A stretch of DNA of 64,000 nt from Neoceratodus forsteri (GCA_016271365.2 JADMNL010000028.1:101779001-101843000); one strand, 5' to 3'; shown: positions 32,720 to 43,999, numbered from the stretch's first letter. Notes: generated by a model not told the origin, from the letters alone. Program-made: numbers and translations.

Positions 32720-33085
32720 GCAACATTTTTTATAGCACCAGTTATACAAATTGTAGCCCAAACTGCTTTACAATCCTACAGAGGAAGGGGAGAGAGTGTT
32801 GTCATAAGATGCATTGGGAGATGCAAAATGTCCAAGAAATATTAGAGGTGGGGAGAGAGATATGAGCAGGGGAGGAGTTAATATTACTTCCAATAGATTC
32901 GTATGCAATCCGAACCATCCATTGTTTACCTGACACAATACGGCCACCCAGGTAATAATAAGTGAAGCACAGGAGAGTAAGCAGCTGTTCAAAGTCACAC
33001 TGTGACAAAGTGGCAGCAGGGATTCAATCCCAGCGCTCTAGGTTCATAGCCCTGTATTCAGTAGGTCAAACTGCTTCCTTGTGTT
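32720..33085 (-). mobile_element. tRNA-derived SINE, second family
   Basis: On the minus strand: GCAGTTTGACCTACTGAATA, a B box-like GGGATTGAATCCC, and core-like GTGACTTTGAACAGCTGCTT, ending in a tail with GTAAAGCAGTTTGGGC near 32755. No target duplication is obvious. Confidence 0.65.
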
Positions 33086-33530
33086 CAGGACAACCACTAG
33101 TACTATCTACTAGTCGGAGCCCACAGTTGTCTGTAGGCAACAAACAGCTAAAGAGGTTCTGAGAAGAACAGGGACACCACTTTTGTGTAGGCTGAATGCA
33201 GTTACCAGGTCCATCAGTTCGGCCACAGCACGGATGACTGTGGTGTAAGCTTCCCTATACAGTCTTGCCACTGTGTCTCAATCAGTCCTGTCCTGCAGGA
33301 CCAGTTCTAGTGGGCAAAATGGCAGTTTAGACTTCTGGCCCATTCAGTCCTTGGTATCTCATGTAAGACTGCCAGTAATGGTGCAGACAAGTACCAGCTA
33401 CATGGAGTGGTTTTGTGACGTGGGCACCAGTCCAGTAAGAACCGGACTGAGATTCACCACAACTCACTGCAAACAGGCCACCAAACAATCAGCAGATGAT
33501 AACAGGTTTCATTTTATTAATGTTATTTAA

Positions 33531-34148
33531 AGGAAAGTCCCTCAGCCTTTTTCTGTAGTCTGTAGGCATGAACAATGATTCCCCTCTTGCACCCCTAATG
33601 CCATCCTAATTTAAATATAAATGAGGTTGCTTCACTCAGTTTTGCCCTGCTGTGAAAATCTGTTATACTCCACTGCAAAGGTCATGACCCCATTGATGCA
33701 AGACATCATGGGAGTTGATGCTACTCTGCATAGGCCAGCAGAAGTCATAATTTCAGTCAGTTCTGTTACATGTCTCATGAAGTCCTTGTATTCCTAAAGG
33801 TTTTTTTCTAACTCACATACACTTTAAACTACAGAAAACAGCAGGGCTCTTACTATACCTTGAAAAAGTTTCATGGCCAGAATTTGACAAGAACATAGGG
33901 ACTGCAGAGGACAGCAACAGCACTAATTGATACAATATAACTACTGCAGGCTTTAGCAATAAAACATCACAAAATTCCAGGATTCCTTACATGAGTTTGG
34001 GCATGACCTTTGCAATGGAGTCAGCAGGTTTCACCCAGATTTAAGTACCTTCATTAAAATTAGGAGGGGCAATAGAGGTGATCACTGTTTGCCTACAAAC
34101 TGCACAGGTAAACAGATAAACAGAATAAAAGGCTGAGGGACCTTCCCT
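33531..34148. mobile_element. TTAA-flanked MITE with ~100-bp imperfect inverted repeats
   Basis: TTAA at 33527-33530 and 34149-34152 flanks 618 bp. The ends AGGAAAGTCCCTCAGCCTTT (left) and AAAGGCTGAGGGACCTTCCC (right) are inverted copies. Similarity continues inwards for about 100 bases (TGTAGGCATGAACAATGATT against AATAGAGGTGATCACTGTTTG, inverted). TTAA duplication is typical of piggyBac, but the termini alone do not prove the superfamily. No transposase frame. Confidence 0.65.
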
Positions 34149-34152
34149 TTAA

Positions 34153-34848
34153 TATAGACTTCTGTATGGTAGAAGGCGTCTGATCCTGGGTTGATGAGCT
34201 GTGCTTGGCTGACCACAGAGACTTGTTTGTCACACCCACCGCTTACCCAGTGGAGGGTGCAGCACAGCTGGGCCCCAAAGTGCCATCAACCGTCTTCTCC
34301 ACAATTGTCTTCCTTTTTTGGTTTGCCCTCCCACAATCTGTGTGGCAGAGTGCATGACCCTATGGGGCAGCTAGAAAGAAGATCAGTGGCGTAGCTAGGA
34401 AAATTATATTTCTATGCCAAAACCTTCTTTGGCTCCAATTTGACGTCCCGCCCAAGTTGTTTACCCCATGTTTTGCTGCAGAAAGTGCACACTAAATCAA
34501 AACAATTGCACCAGTACTTAGTAAAGTCGTAGGGTAATCTTTGTCTGCACTGCATATGTATTCATCCCTGCTTAGAAAGTTGGGGGGACAACCTGAAGGA
34601 CCTAGCGTCATTTCTGACCTCAGATTACTCTGCAACTATGTTTTACACATTTAGCATTATGCAAATAGCATACAACAATTACGCTATACCACCAGTAAGG
34701 GTGGAGATCCAAGCAGTAAGAACAGCCAAAATCAATGTTCAGGGACGAGAATGCCGCCCCTGCCCAATCAACTTGTAAGCCATGGCTCACATGGCATTTG
34801 CGTTCATACACCCATGATCAAGATACCCTGTGTCTGACTTTACCTTAC
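34153..34848. other. Unassigned DNA, part of an RBCK1 intron
   Basis: Immediately 3' of the RBCK1 exon on the minus strand, so intronic if the gene is intact. AGTGGCGTAGCTAGG near 34385 is a sequence I recall as the end of an old DNA transposon, but no matching second end is seen. Confidence 0.5.
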
Positions 34849-35022
34849 CTGTTGGTACTGTTCAAGCGCATCTGCTTCTTTCCTTAGCCATGCGTTTTCT
34901 TCCTCATCTGGTTCATAGTCAACAGGCACCTTGTAATCCACTGGCCGATCAGTGCAACAGATTTCACAGCCTGGTCGCGTTGCCTTGTTGAAGTATGTAC
35001 ACCCAGGACATGTCCAACCGAT
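34849..35022 (-). CDS. RBCK1: RBCK1 (HOIL-1L) exon encoding the NZF zinc finger
   Basis: This internal exon of 58 codons is bounded by CTGTTTCAG| (acceptor) and |GTAAGGTA (donor), and its length is a multiple of three. The peptide starts [20 protein letters not shown] and has the full RanBP2/NZF finger (W3, C5, C8, N12, C19, C22). It then has the acidic helix [11 protein letters not shown] and ends in LEQYQQ. The vertebrate RBCK1 family has a very similar stretch (PGCTF-NKPTRPGCEMC, YQPDEEE, LRQYQQ). RBCK1 is the HOIL-1L subunit of the linear ubiquitin chain assembly complex (with HOIP and SHARPIN). Its NZF binds Met1-linked ubiquitin and lies between the N-terminal Ubl domain and the C-terminal RBR domains. 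No other RBCK1 exon was found in this window, so the flanking introns must be long. The exon has no stop or frameshift and looks functional. Confidence 0.95.
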
Positions 35023-35034
35023 CTGAAACAGAAA

Positions 35035-35174
35035 TATTCAGCGTGCAGTGTCTTTTATTAATTAACCAGGCACACACACCAAGCTGACTGGACACAGAAA
35101 TATACATAGGGTACAACCTCTGTTGTTAACCGATATACACCTAGGATGCACTGAGCTGACTGGACAAAGAAATG
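35035..35174. repeat. Minisatellite of about 77 bp, left part
   Basis: Units contain GTTAACNGACATACACC, then AGGATNCACCAAGCTGACTG, then GACACAGAAATATACA. Nearly two units lie here, directly beside the RBCK1 exon. The array resumes at 36916-37045 after the L2 insertion. Confidence 0.7.
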
Positions 35175-36915
35175 TTTATTTATTTATATTTTGGGACACC
35201 TTTGAGCTGAGAGCTCTTTAGATAGGTTCCACGTCAAGACACAAAGTAACATCGTGTTTAACAGAACAGATAAAACAAGAAAACATGGGTCAAAAGACAA
35301 AAAAAAAAATACATGAATCAACACTATGCAAAGGAATTACCATAACTACATCCCTAAAGTGTGGTAATGTACAGAACACAGGCCAACAAAAATTGTACAT
35401 ATGCCAGTCAAGAGAAATTGAAATCAGACAGGGAAAACAGATGGAGAGCTAGTTAGTGGGCAAAGGGGTGAGGGAGGTAGGTGTGAGAAGAGGTAAGGAG
35501 AGGCAGGGAGAGGGAAGGAGTGTGGAGGTGGTGAGAGGTTATGGAAGGGAGAGAGAGTGCTTCCATCTGGGCAAAAAAGTGGAGAGAGGGTGAGGAGTGG
35601 CAGGGTTGAGAAGTTGATGGGAGGTAATGTGGGGGAGGGGAAAAGGATTAGGAAGGACAAGACCGACCAGCCCAGGAGGCTTCGTCAGAGAAGATGTGGA
35701 GAGGAGGGGGGAGGGGTAAGAGAGGCAAGGAGAGGCAGGAGGAAGTGTTTTGGAGGGGTGGGGGTAGTAAAGGAGGGGGGAAAGTGCTGTGGTTGGGCTG
35801 GCAAACAGGCTAACATCATACACGAGTGCAGTGCGTGAAGGGTTAACAGAAACAGTCACAGCTGGCATCAGCCATTAACAATTGCCTGAGCTTGCATTTA
35901 AATGAGCCCAGTGTTGGTGCTGTGGAAATATCAGGTGGGAGTGAGTTCAGCCAGAGCGGGACATGGTAAGCAAAGGATCTCTGGGCTAGGGAAATATGAC
36001 ACGGAGAGGTTTGAAGATTAGTTCCCAGAGCTTGTAGTGGGGCATGGTTTTCATATGGATGAGACGCTATGAATCCTAGGGGAATCATACCAAGGGCAAC
36101 TTTTTTTGCACTCAGACAAGTTTGGTACGTAAGTCTGGAATTGAAATTGAGCCAGTTAGCATGGGCATAAAGGTCGCAAGTATGGGTTTGTGAGAGGACC
36201 CAGTGACAGAACGACAGGCTTTATTGAGGGCCACTCTGATGCGATGCAGGGCTGAATCAGTCGCAGACCCATAGATTACTAGACCATAGTCAATAAGGGA
36301 GACCACAGAGCTGTGAACTGCAAGGTTAAGGGCCTCCAGGGACAGGCAGTGCTTATGCTTGTAGAGCAGTCCAATACGGGTGTTGATAGCCCTAGGAACA
36401 TTATCTATGTGTTGGAAAAATGACAGCGTGCTGTCAACTGTTATCCCAGATACTTGAAATATTGGACTTGCTTCAAGGGAGATCCTGTGTCATTGGTGAT
36501 GGAGAGAGACGGTTTCTATGCCTGTTATGAGGACTGGAGAAAAGCATTATCTTCGTCTTTTTGTAGTTCATAATGAGCTTGTGCTCACTGAACCATCTTT
36601 CTATGTGCTCAAAAGTGAGCTGGAGGTGATTCTCAAGTACTTCTAGGTCAGGATCTCTGATAAGAAGGACCACATTGTCTGCATACAGCAGGGTGTGACC
36701 CTGACAAGAGTTTGGGAGCTTGCTGAGAATCACACTAAATAGAACAGGTCCCAAAATAGACCCTTGCGGGACTCCTGATTGGACAGGTCTATTATCAGAG
36801 AGGATGTTGCCAATCTTCACCTGCTGCGAAGCAGCCATGCAGGTAGCTTGAAACCAGTCAACAATATCAGAGGAGAGACCTAAGCCAGCGAGTTGATAGC
36901 CAAAAGGACATGGTT
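35175..36915 (-). mobile_element. 5'-truncated L2-like LINE
   Basis: The copy is inserted in the 77-bp minisatellite. Its A/T-rich end (TTTATTTATTTA) is at 35175 and the terminal GACGTGGAACC motif at about 35227. Going up the minus strand it encodes the C-terminal SLAQRSFAYHVPLWLNSLPP (about 35970), SLIDYGLVIYGSATDSALHR (36290), degenerate motif C LLYADNVVLLI near 36670 (second Asp of YADD changed to Asn) and motif B GVPQGSILGPVLFSVIL near 36760. It starts just upstream of motif B. The left part 35430-35840 is a G-rich 3' untranslated region. Confidence 0.85.
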
Positions 36916-37045
36916 AACTGTATATTTAGTGTACGATATCTTTTGTTAACTGACATACAACCAGGATACACCAAGCTGACGCAGCACTGAAATATATGCT
37001 GTGTACAATGTCTATTGTTAACTGACATACAGGGAATATGCAATG
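36916..37045. repeat. Minisatellite of about 77 bp, right part
   Basis: GTTAACTGACATACAACCAG, then GATACACCAAGCTGAC, and then a second GTTAACTGACATACAGGG. A lone related unit (GTTACCTGGCATACACCCAG, then GGCACACTAAGCTGACC) is at 38111-38146. Confidence 0.65.
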
Positions 37046-38104
37046 GCCGAACTCAGAATATGCCATTTATTTTCACAGAGTGAGGGGTCAGTACCATAGC
37101 TCATGTGTAATGAAGCCATGAGTGAGTTATGAACCTCCTGCCCCCTAAAAAATGAAGATAAATAGTATATTCTGAGCTAGGCTGTTGCATATCTGGGTTA
37201 TACAACACATTTTAAAATGTAAACCTGTTGAATTAGCACTTTTTTGTAGCACTTGATTGTTTATAAAATAATAAATATTATTGACATTTTAAGTAGACTG
37301 CTGCGATTCCAAAGTTCTAGGAACCAAATAAGTTTTGCGGGGCTCTTTTTCAATTCTTTTTTCCCCTACCAGGCCCCCAGACCAGGACTTCCTTTGGATA
37401 CCACCAGTGCCACGTACCCATCCACGGAGCTTCTCCTGCCTGTTCCTTTGAGACCCTGGGGACCCCCAGTACACAGCTGCGAGGCCCCTCTAGATTACTC
37501 CGGAGGCTGGGGTTCTGTCTTCTGCTCCATGTCAGCTTCTCTAACATGATCCAACCACCCACAGCAGATATCTCCCAGAACAATCCCTAAGGCAGGTAGA
37601 CAGGAGCCCAGGATGGATGTGGGGGCGGGCAGGACATCAGCTGCCCAACCAGTGGCCACTTCTCCCTTACATTTCCTCACTCTGAGAGTGCACTTGCCCT
37701 CATTAGGTGTGGGCATGCCTGCCAGACTGACGCACAGCTCTCCCCACCCAGCGCATTCTGCAAGCTCTCAACTGCATCACGTCCTGTGGTCACTCAATGG
37801 TGATAGTGCAGTAAGTCGCACTACCCACCCTCCTCAGAGGAGAACGATGTGGGATGCTCAGTCTTCTTCCCCTGCCTGCACTTCAATGATCCAGGCTCAG
37901 GGCAAGATCCCAGGTCGCCGGCATCTGGAGTGGATGCCCTGCTGCTGTGTCAATGGGCTGGCACTGAGGAACATCTTACCTGCCCAGTAGCGTCAAAGGT
38001 AGTCACAGCCAGCTCAGGTAAAACAGTAGAAAATTAATCTGGAGACGGTAGGAACTGGAGAAAGCTGCCACTGTTTTACTGGCTTCTCATTAGCAACACC
38101 TCAG
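37046..38104. other. Unassigned GC-rich DNA
   Basis: Open frames exist on both strands (37253-37549, 37613-37990 plus; 37350-37716 minus). A good pyrimidine tract with CAG ends at about 37373 on the plus strand. None of the translations resembles a protein I know, and the frames overlap on both strands, so I treat this as non-coding. Confidence 0.45.
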
Positions 38105-38452
38105 CAAGTCTGTTGTTACCTGGCATACACCCAGGGCACACTAAGCTGACCAGGTCAAGGTCAAGGAAACCGGACTTTGTCATTAAGAAGCTGGTTTGGG
38201 TGATTTGTGAGGGAGGATTTCACCAAACACATAGTCATGCTTAAATAGGGCAGGTAACAGGAAGAAAAGTTATATCCTTAGGTTTTATTTGTTGACACTG
38301 CTGAACAAACTGTAAGGAACACCGGGCAACTAAAAATATCTTTTAGTCACCAGACTTAGGGTTTCATTCTTTGTCATCAAAACAGTTATGGAGCCATGGG
38401 AATAAAGAGTTGTTTTGTTTCCTTTTTGTTTGTTGGTTTGTCTAGGTACCGT

Positions 38453-38690
38453 TTATTTATTTATTTTTTTACCCAGGATAGTCAGGTAGAGATGGAGTAT
38501 CTTGTTTTCAGTACGGCTTCTATGTCTACTGAGGTTTGGAAACTTGGCGGTTTGAACAAATGTACTGGGAAATCAAGACATTAACCCAAGATCAGTTAGT
38601 GGCCAAGGTGGGATTTGAACCGGTGATCTCCCATTTCATGGTTCAGTACTCTAAACAATGGACTGCACTTCCCTCTTTGCTTGGCGTGCA
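38453..38690 (-). mobile_element. tRNA-derived CORE-type SINE, third family
   Basis: On the minus strand: head GAAGTGCAGTCCATTGTTTA, B box CCGGTTCAAATCCC, core-like CACTAACTGATCTTGGGTTA, and tail with AATAAATAAATAAA (TTTATTTATTTATT at 38453). It is a distinct family from the SINEs at 18936 and 32720. Confidence 0.75.
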
Positions 38691-38701
38691 TGCCCCTTGC
38701 C

Positions 38702-38727
38702 CCACACACACACACACACACACACAC
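38702..38727. repeat. (CA)n microsatellite
   Basis: About thirteen CA dinucleotides followed by CTCACTTTTTTTTT. Confidence 0.95.
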
Positions 38728-39242
38728 TCACTTTTTTTTTCACCTCCCTTACCACAAGTTTGAGACCAGGTAAGAAATGAGAACTGCTTTCAGCCTTTTC
38801 CAGTTTGCACCTCACCTATCCCTGGTATAAAGTACAAAATCCTGCACTGCTAAGGATCATTTTCCAGTGGTACCAGAACCTTCTTTGATGGTTACATTAC
38901 ATATAAATGCATTCCAACAGGATACCGCTAACTACTAAAATTAGCTTTAGCATGACACACTACCCAGGTTTATCATATTTAGCAGTGCTGGTACCAAAAC
39001 TGTATCCCCTTCCCCCCTTGAAAAACATCTGATGGGATCTTCTGCTATCAAATTCAACGGGGGCTTCGACCATTGTCCTCCAGCGGAGAACAGAGGTCCA
39101 CCAACAACTAGAGATAATACTAAAGGCTAATTTTGCCACTTCACTGGAGAAACTGCATCCGTCTTTGTTTAGGCCAGTGATAGTATATGGGAATTCCCAT
39201 AAGCACATTGTCAGTGACGGTGGAGCACAGTATTAAGAAAAA
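38728..39242. other. Unassigned DNA
   Basis: No gene or repeat recognised. An 82-codon minus-strand frame at 38960-39208 has no known domain. Confidence 0.4.
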
Positions 39243-39989
39243 ATTACTTACCATAGTAATATTGATTGTTCCAAGGTATCCTTCAGTATGCTTGTACTAA
39301 TGCAGTATGCCAGTTGGGTTCAGCTGTCCCAGAGGTAAAGTCAGTGCTAATAACTGCAGAAATCAGCCAATCAGAATGCAGAGAGAGGTTTGTTGCCTGT
39401 GGGGTTCCATACGACATCGCCGAGGGGATTCACGGTCAGTGCAACAAGGGCGACGGCAATACAATGAAAGTAATAACAGCAATGGTAAAGTTCAGCTAAC
39501 ACGCTAAGGGTGGCAACTACTTTTCAGTGGAGGGCTTGCCCTCCACAACCCTTACTTATATAACCAACTCAGAGGTCGTAGCAACTCGGGGTACAAATGT
39601 TGCTGTTACTGTGGTCGCCGAACGTCCCCGTCACCGTTATTACTTTTGCCGCATTACCTTCGCCCTTATTGCACTCACCATAACTCCCTCACCGTTATTA
39701 CATGCTACCCCTGTACACTGTGCTGGAGATCAGTCATATTCATTTCAAAGCTAAAGGGCAAAAGGCCTCAGGTCTAAACCTATTCAAAAAAAACTATAAA
39801 AGAAACAAATACCCTGAACTGTAGAGCATACATAACTGTGAAACCTTACAGACATTAACTTTAAACAGTTAGAACCTGACTAAAAGCATGGACTGCAGAA
39901 CTACTCTCAGTCAGGTTATGTAAGGGAGTGGGTGAAAGGTCACATACTAAAGGATACTTTGAAGAAACAATATGACTATGGTAAGTAAT
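39243..39989. mobile_element. Probable non-autonomous element with ~43-bp inverted ends
   Basis: ATTACTTACCATAGTAATAT at 39243 is the inverted copy of ATATGACTATGGTAAGTAAT ending at 39989, and pairing continues inwards into AAGGTATCCTTCAG / CTAAAGGATACTTTG. Just outside the right end, GAATCCTCCAGTATGCTTAT recurs as a direct copy of the inner left end (39273-39305 and 40005-40037). A 20-base hairpin (GTGGAGGGC, TT, GCCCTCCAC) is at 39527-39546. No transposase. The class is unknown. Confidence 0.5.
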
Positions 39990-40250
39990 TTGTTCTTCTC
40001 ACCCTAGGAATCCTCCAGTATGCTTATACTAATGCAGATTATAAAGCAGTGCAGTTGGGAGGAAGGAACAGGACCTACTTTGGAAACAGGATCTGCAGGA
40101 CTGCTGTGCCAGATCTGGCATCTGACCTGGACTGCACATCCAAACAGTGGTGCTTTGTGAAAGTGTGAATCCAACAAGTGATCTATAAAGCAGAGTCCCT
40201 CACCCAGTACTTTGGCACACTGGGAGCTTCACCTGTAAAAGAAAACAGTC

Positions 40251-41000
40251 CTACGACGTATTTTTAAACCTGAAAAAAGAACAGTCCCTCATTGTTCCTG
40301 ATGTCCCCTCCCAGCCTGCACTCTCTCTGCACACCCCCCCACACACACACACCTCACCCATACTTACCTCCAGAGGTTGGGAGCAGCAATCTTCTGTGGA
40401 CTGGGAACACATCTGCAGTCTTAAGACCAGCTGGGAACTGAAGAAATGACAGTAAGCCCTATAATGACAGTCAATGGGGGGTTTCAATTTAGGTTGATAT
40501 CTCAGCCAATATTTGGAGTTTTGGTCCCAAATTTTCAACATGGGGTTCTTGGGACCCCACCTCATGAATGCCATCACTGTTATTTCATTTCTTGGTCCTG
40601 AAAGGTGATTTTGTAGTCGCTGCGCAGAATCCCCTTTTGGGACCAGTTAACAAAATGATAGTGCCACTGTTAATGAGGTGGGGGTCCCAAAAAGCCCTTG
40701 TTGCAAATTTGGTGAAAAAAAAATCCAAAAAGTGACTGTGTTACGAGTGTCCATTACGCAGTTTCTACACACGCTAGCAACTTCATCACTTTTTAATATT
40801 TTCACTCCAAATTTCCAACATTGCCATTTTTTCACACCCCCTTATGAATAGTACAGCTGTCATTTTTTGCATCCTTCCTGAAATGTGTTTTTGCACCTGT
40901 GGCATAGAATGGCGTGGTCGCTCTGCCAAATCAACTTTCAGGACAGATTAACAAAATCCCAGTGCCACTGTTCATGAGGGGAGTTCCCAAAAATGCCATG
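40251..41000 (-). repeat. Palindromic satellite block 2, inverted part
   Basis: Tail and monomers of the satellite are in minus orientation: mini-intron candidate 40367-40270, tail to about 40480, then half-units with TTTTCAACATGGGGTTCTTG (about 40532), ATTTCCAACATTGCC (about 40812) and CTCATGAATGCC / CTTATGAATAG. The plus-oriented block 41490-43415 follows, so the two ends of this locus mirror each other. Confidence 0.7.
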
Positions 41001-41489
41001 TTGAAAATTTAGTGAAAACATTCCAAACAAGCATTTGTCAATGCCGAATGTCTGCTTGCTGGCATTGGCAGTGGTAGCAGAAGTTACAGAGCTGCGTAAT
41101 AGGAATGGCAGTGAAGTATTGAACTGAAGCCAACCCCCCACCACCCTGCAGAGAGTGACAGGCATTGGGGTGTGCCTTTGAGGTCATAAGGCACGCCATT
41201 TCACCATTAACCCCACCCTGCAGACACTGACAAGTGTCATGGTGTGCCTTGGGGTCTTTGGCTCTTATGTGCACCCCATTCCATCAGGAAGTACGTGAGA
41301 TGGGTGCGTATAGGAGAATGGGGTGAACTTTGGGGTAAGAGTCCAAGGCATACCTCCATGCCTCTCACTGGCTGCAGGGTGGGATGGTATGAGCATTACA
41401 GGCAAGAATCCCAAGTCACATCCCTAATGTCTGTCATTCTCTACAGGGTTGGGCGTTATGGTTGGAAACCCTAATACCTCAGGCATTCG
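41001..41489. repeat. Palindromic satellite, head module copy 2
   Basis: Dyad at 41213-41382: CACCCTGCAGACACTGACAA ... GTGTGCCTTGGGGTC pairs with AGAGTCCAAGGCATACC ... CTCACTGGCTGCAGGGTGGG. The same module occurs at 22723-22900 and 44400-44578. It is followed by GTTGGAAACCCTAATACC, also found in the foldback at 58893-59372. Confidence 0.75.
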
Positions 41490-43317
41490 TTGGTATTTTC
41501 ACTCCAAATTTTCAACATGGCTTTTTTGTGACCCCACCTCATGAACAGTGGCAATATCAGTTTGTTAGCTGAAAGCTGCTTATGCACAGCAACTACGGCA
41601 TTTAGCACCACAGGTGCAAAAACATTCCGAACAGGATGTAAAAAATGACAGCTGTACTATTCATGGGGAGATGTAAAAAATGGCAATGTTGCATATCTGC
41701 AGTAAAAATATTAAAAAACTGGTAAGTCACGGAGTGCAGTATAGAAACTGTGCAACGACACCCGTAATGTAATTAGTTTAGTTTTTTACAGCAGATTGTC
41801 AACACAGGCATTTTGGGACTTCCGATCATGAACAGTGTCACTGTGATTTTCTTTATCTGTTCGAACAATGATTTCCACAGCGACCACGCATCTGTAGCGG
41901 AAAGTGTGAAAACACATTTCGGCCATGTTGTGAAAAATGACAGCTGTACTGTTCATAAGGAAGTGTGGAAAAATGCCACTGGTGAAAATCTAGACTGAAA
42001 ATATTACAAAGTCTTGAACTTACGAGGGTGCGTGGAAACTGCGCAATGCTCACTCGTAACACAGTCATTTTATGGACTTTTGTCACCAAATTTTCAGCAT
42101 AGCCATTTTAAGACCTCTGCTCATGAACAGTGCAACTGTGATTTTCTTAATCTGTCCCAATCATTGCTTTCGCACACCGACTGCACCATTGAGCGCTACA
42201 TGTGCGAAAACACATTTTGGGCGACATGTGAAAAATGGCAGCTGTACTGTTCATAAGGAAATGTAATAAAATGGCAATGTTGAAAATCTGGAGTGAAAAT
42301 ATAGAAAATTTGCAAACTTACGAGCGTGCATAGGGACTGCGCAACGCACGCTCGTAAAACAGTCATTTTTAGGAATTTTTTCACCAAATTTTCAACATAG
42401 CCATTTTAAGACCTCTGCTCATGAACAGTGTCACTGTGATTTCCCTAATGTGTCCAATACTTTGATTTCGCATACCGACTATGCCATTGTGCGCTATATG
42501 GGCGGAAACACATTTTGGGCAAGATGTGAAAAATGACAGCTGTACTGCTCATAAGGAGGTGTGGTAAAATGGCAATGTTGAAAATCTGGAGTGAAAATAT
42601 TGAAAATTCGCGAACTTACGAGCGTGTGTAGGAACTGCGCAACGCACGTCAGTAAAACAGTCATTTTTAGGAATTGTTTCAACAAATTTTCAACATAGCC
42701 ATTTTAAGACCTCTGCTCATGAACAGTGTCACTGTGATTTTCTTAATTTGTCCCGTACATTGATTTCGCACACCAACTGCGCCATTGTGCGCTACATGGG
42801 CGGAAACACGTTTTGGGTGAGATGTGAAAAATGACAGCTCTACTGTTCATAAGAAGGTGTGGTAAAATTGCAATGTTGAAAATCTTTAGTGAAAATATTG
42901 AAAATTCGTGAACCTACAAGCCTGCGTAGGAACTGTGCAATGCACACTCGTAAAACAGTCATTTTTTGGAATTTTTCCACCAAATTTTCAAAATAGGCTT
43001 CTTGAGAGCCCACCTTATGAAATCTGGCAGTGTCGTTTCATTAATCATTCCGGAAAGGTGATTTCGCGCAGTGGCTGCGAAATCACCCTTCGGCCTGAGT
43101 AACGCCATGACAGTGAAAGCATTCATGAGAAGAGGTCCCAAAAACCCCATGTTGAAAATTTGGTGCAAAAATTCCAAAAACTGCCTGAGATATGCAATAA
43201 AGTTGAAAAAACCCTATCTATCCCATTATACAGCTTACTGGCATTTCTTCAGTTCAGGTCGGCTTTGAAGAATGCAGGCGTGATTCGGTCCACGAAGATC
43301 GTCGTGCGGACTCGGAG
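41490..43317 (+). repeat. Palindromic satellite, main tandem block
   Basis: Anchor ACCAAATTTTCAACATAGCC (or a variant) falls at about 41500, 41789, 42083, 42382, 42680 and 42978, giving spacings of 289, 294, 299, 298 and 298. Each monomer is two inverted half-units. The last monomer shows the centre clearly: GGTGATTTCGC, nine bases, GCGAAATCACC at about 43056-43086. Short open frames of about 60-80 codons recur in each unit but have no conserved start, so they are incidental. The block ends in the CCACGAAGATCGTCG tail. Confidence 0.9.
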
Positions 43318-43415
43318 GTAAGTATGGGGTGAGGGGTGGGGAGGCAGGATCGCAGTGGGTGGTGCGGGTTGTGGGAGGGCCAGGGAGAAGCCCGAGGACA
43401 GTTTTTAATTTTCAG
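43318..43415 (+). other. Candidate mini-intron in satellite tail, copy 2
   Basis: CGGAG|GTAAGTAT donor at 43318 and TTTTTAATTTTCAG| acceptor ending at 43415. The 98-base length equals that of the inverted copy 40367-40270. Confidence 0.4.
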
Positions 43416-43439
43416 GTTTTTGGTTTTAAAATGACGACA

Positions 43440-43760
43440 CGGGACGCTTTGCCACGCTAAAGAACAGCTGGTTGGGGGCGTGGAGCCGACGGGGATTGGG
43501 CATCCCCATCAGCCACATCATTAGCTGCCACCGCTGGGTGGCTCCCAGCGTGGCACCCTGTACCTGGGGAGGATAGTGGAGCCGATCGGGGACTGGGCAC
43601 CCCGTCGGGTTATACACGAGATGCCACGCGTGGTGGGCACCCAGCATGGCATGTAGAAAACTTTGGGGGGCGCAGCACAGCCAACAGGAGATTGGGCACC
43701 CCGTCGGCTATACAGTGTGTGCGTGGGGGGGCAGCACGCAGTATCGTGCGTGTGTTTGTG
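43440..43760 (+). repeat. GC-rich repeat with CCGACGGGG/CCCCGTCGG inverted units
   Basis: Three imperfect units with AGCCGACGGGGATTGGGCAT or AGATTGGGCACCCCGTCGG. Paired blocks such as GACGGGG and CCCCGTC flank ATTGGGCA. This corresponds to the minisatellite at 30050-30410 after the other satellite tail. Confidence 0.65.
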
Positions 43761-43999
43761 TGTGTGGGGGAGCTGCACAGGCAGGTGATATCTATCACTG
43801 CTCACTGAAGGCGTAACTCCCTTTCAACTGTCATGCCATTTTGGAGCTGTCATGCAGACAGCTCCAGCATGCATTGGAGGACTGGGGCCGTGCCTGCCAA
43901 CACACTGACTGAACTGGAAGAGGGGGTGACACACCTCCAAAAACTCGGATGATGGCACTATGTTTCTTGCACATGCGTGCAAGCAAACATAAAAATGAC

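Noticed and set aside
37253..37990. Possible host exon after a pyrimidine tract and CAG at about 37373
   Set aside because: The translation does not match any part of RBCK1 or another protein I recognise. It is on the opposite strand from RBCK1, and both strands are open.
41813..42685. A conserved small protein repeated in each satellite monomer
   Set aside because: Similar 60-80 codon frames appear on both strands, with stops and starts at different places. They follow from monomer similarity and not from coding selection.
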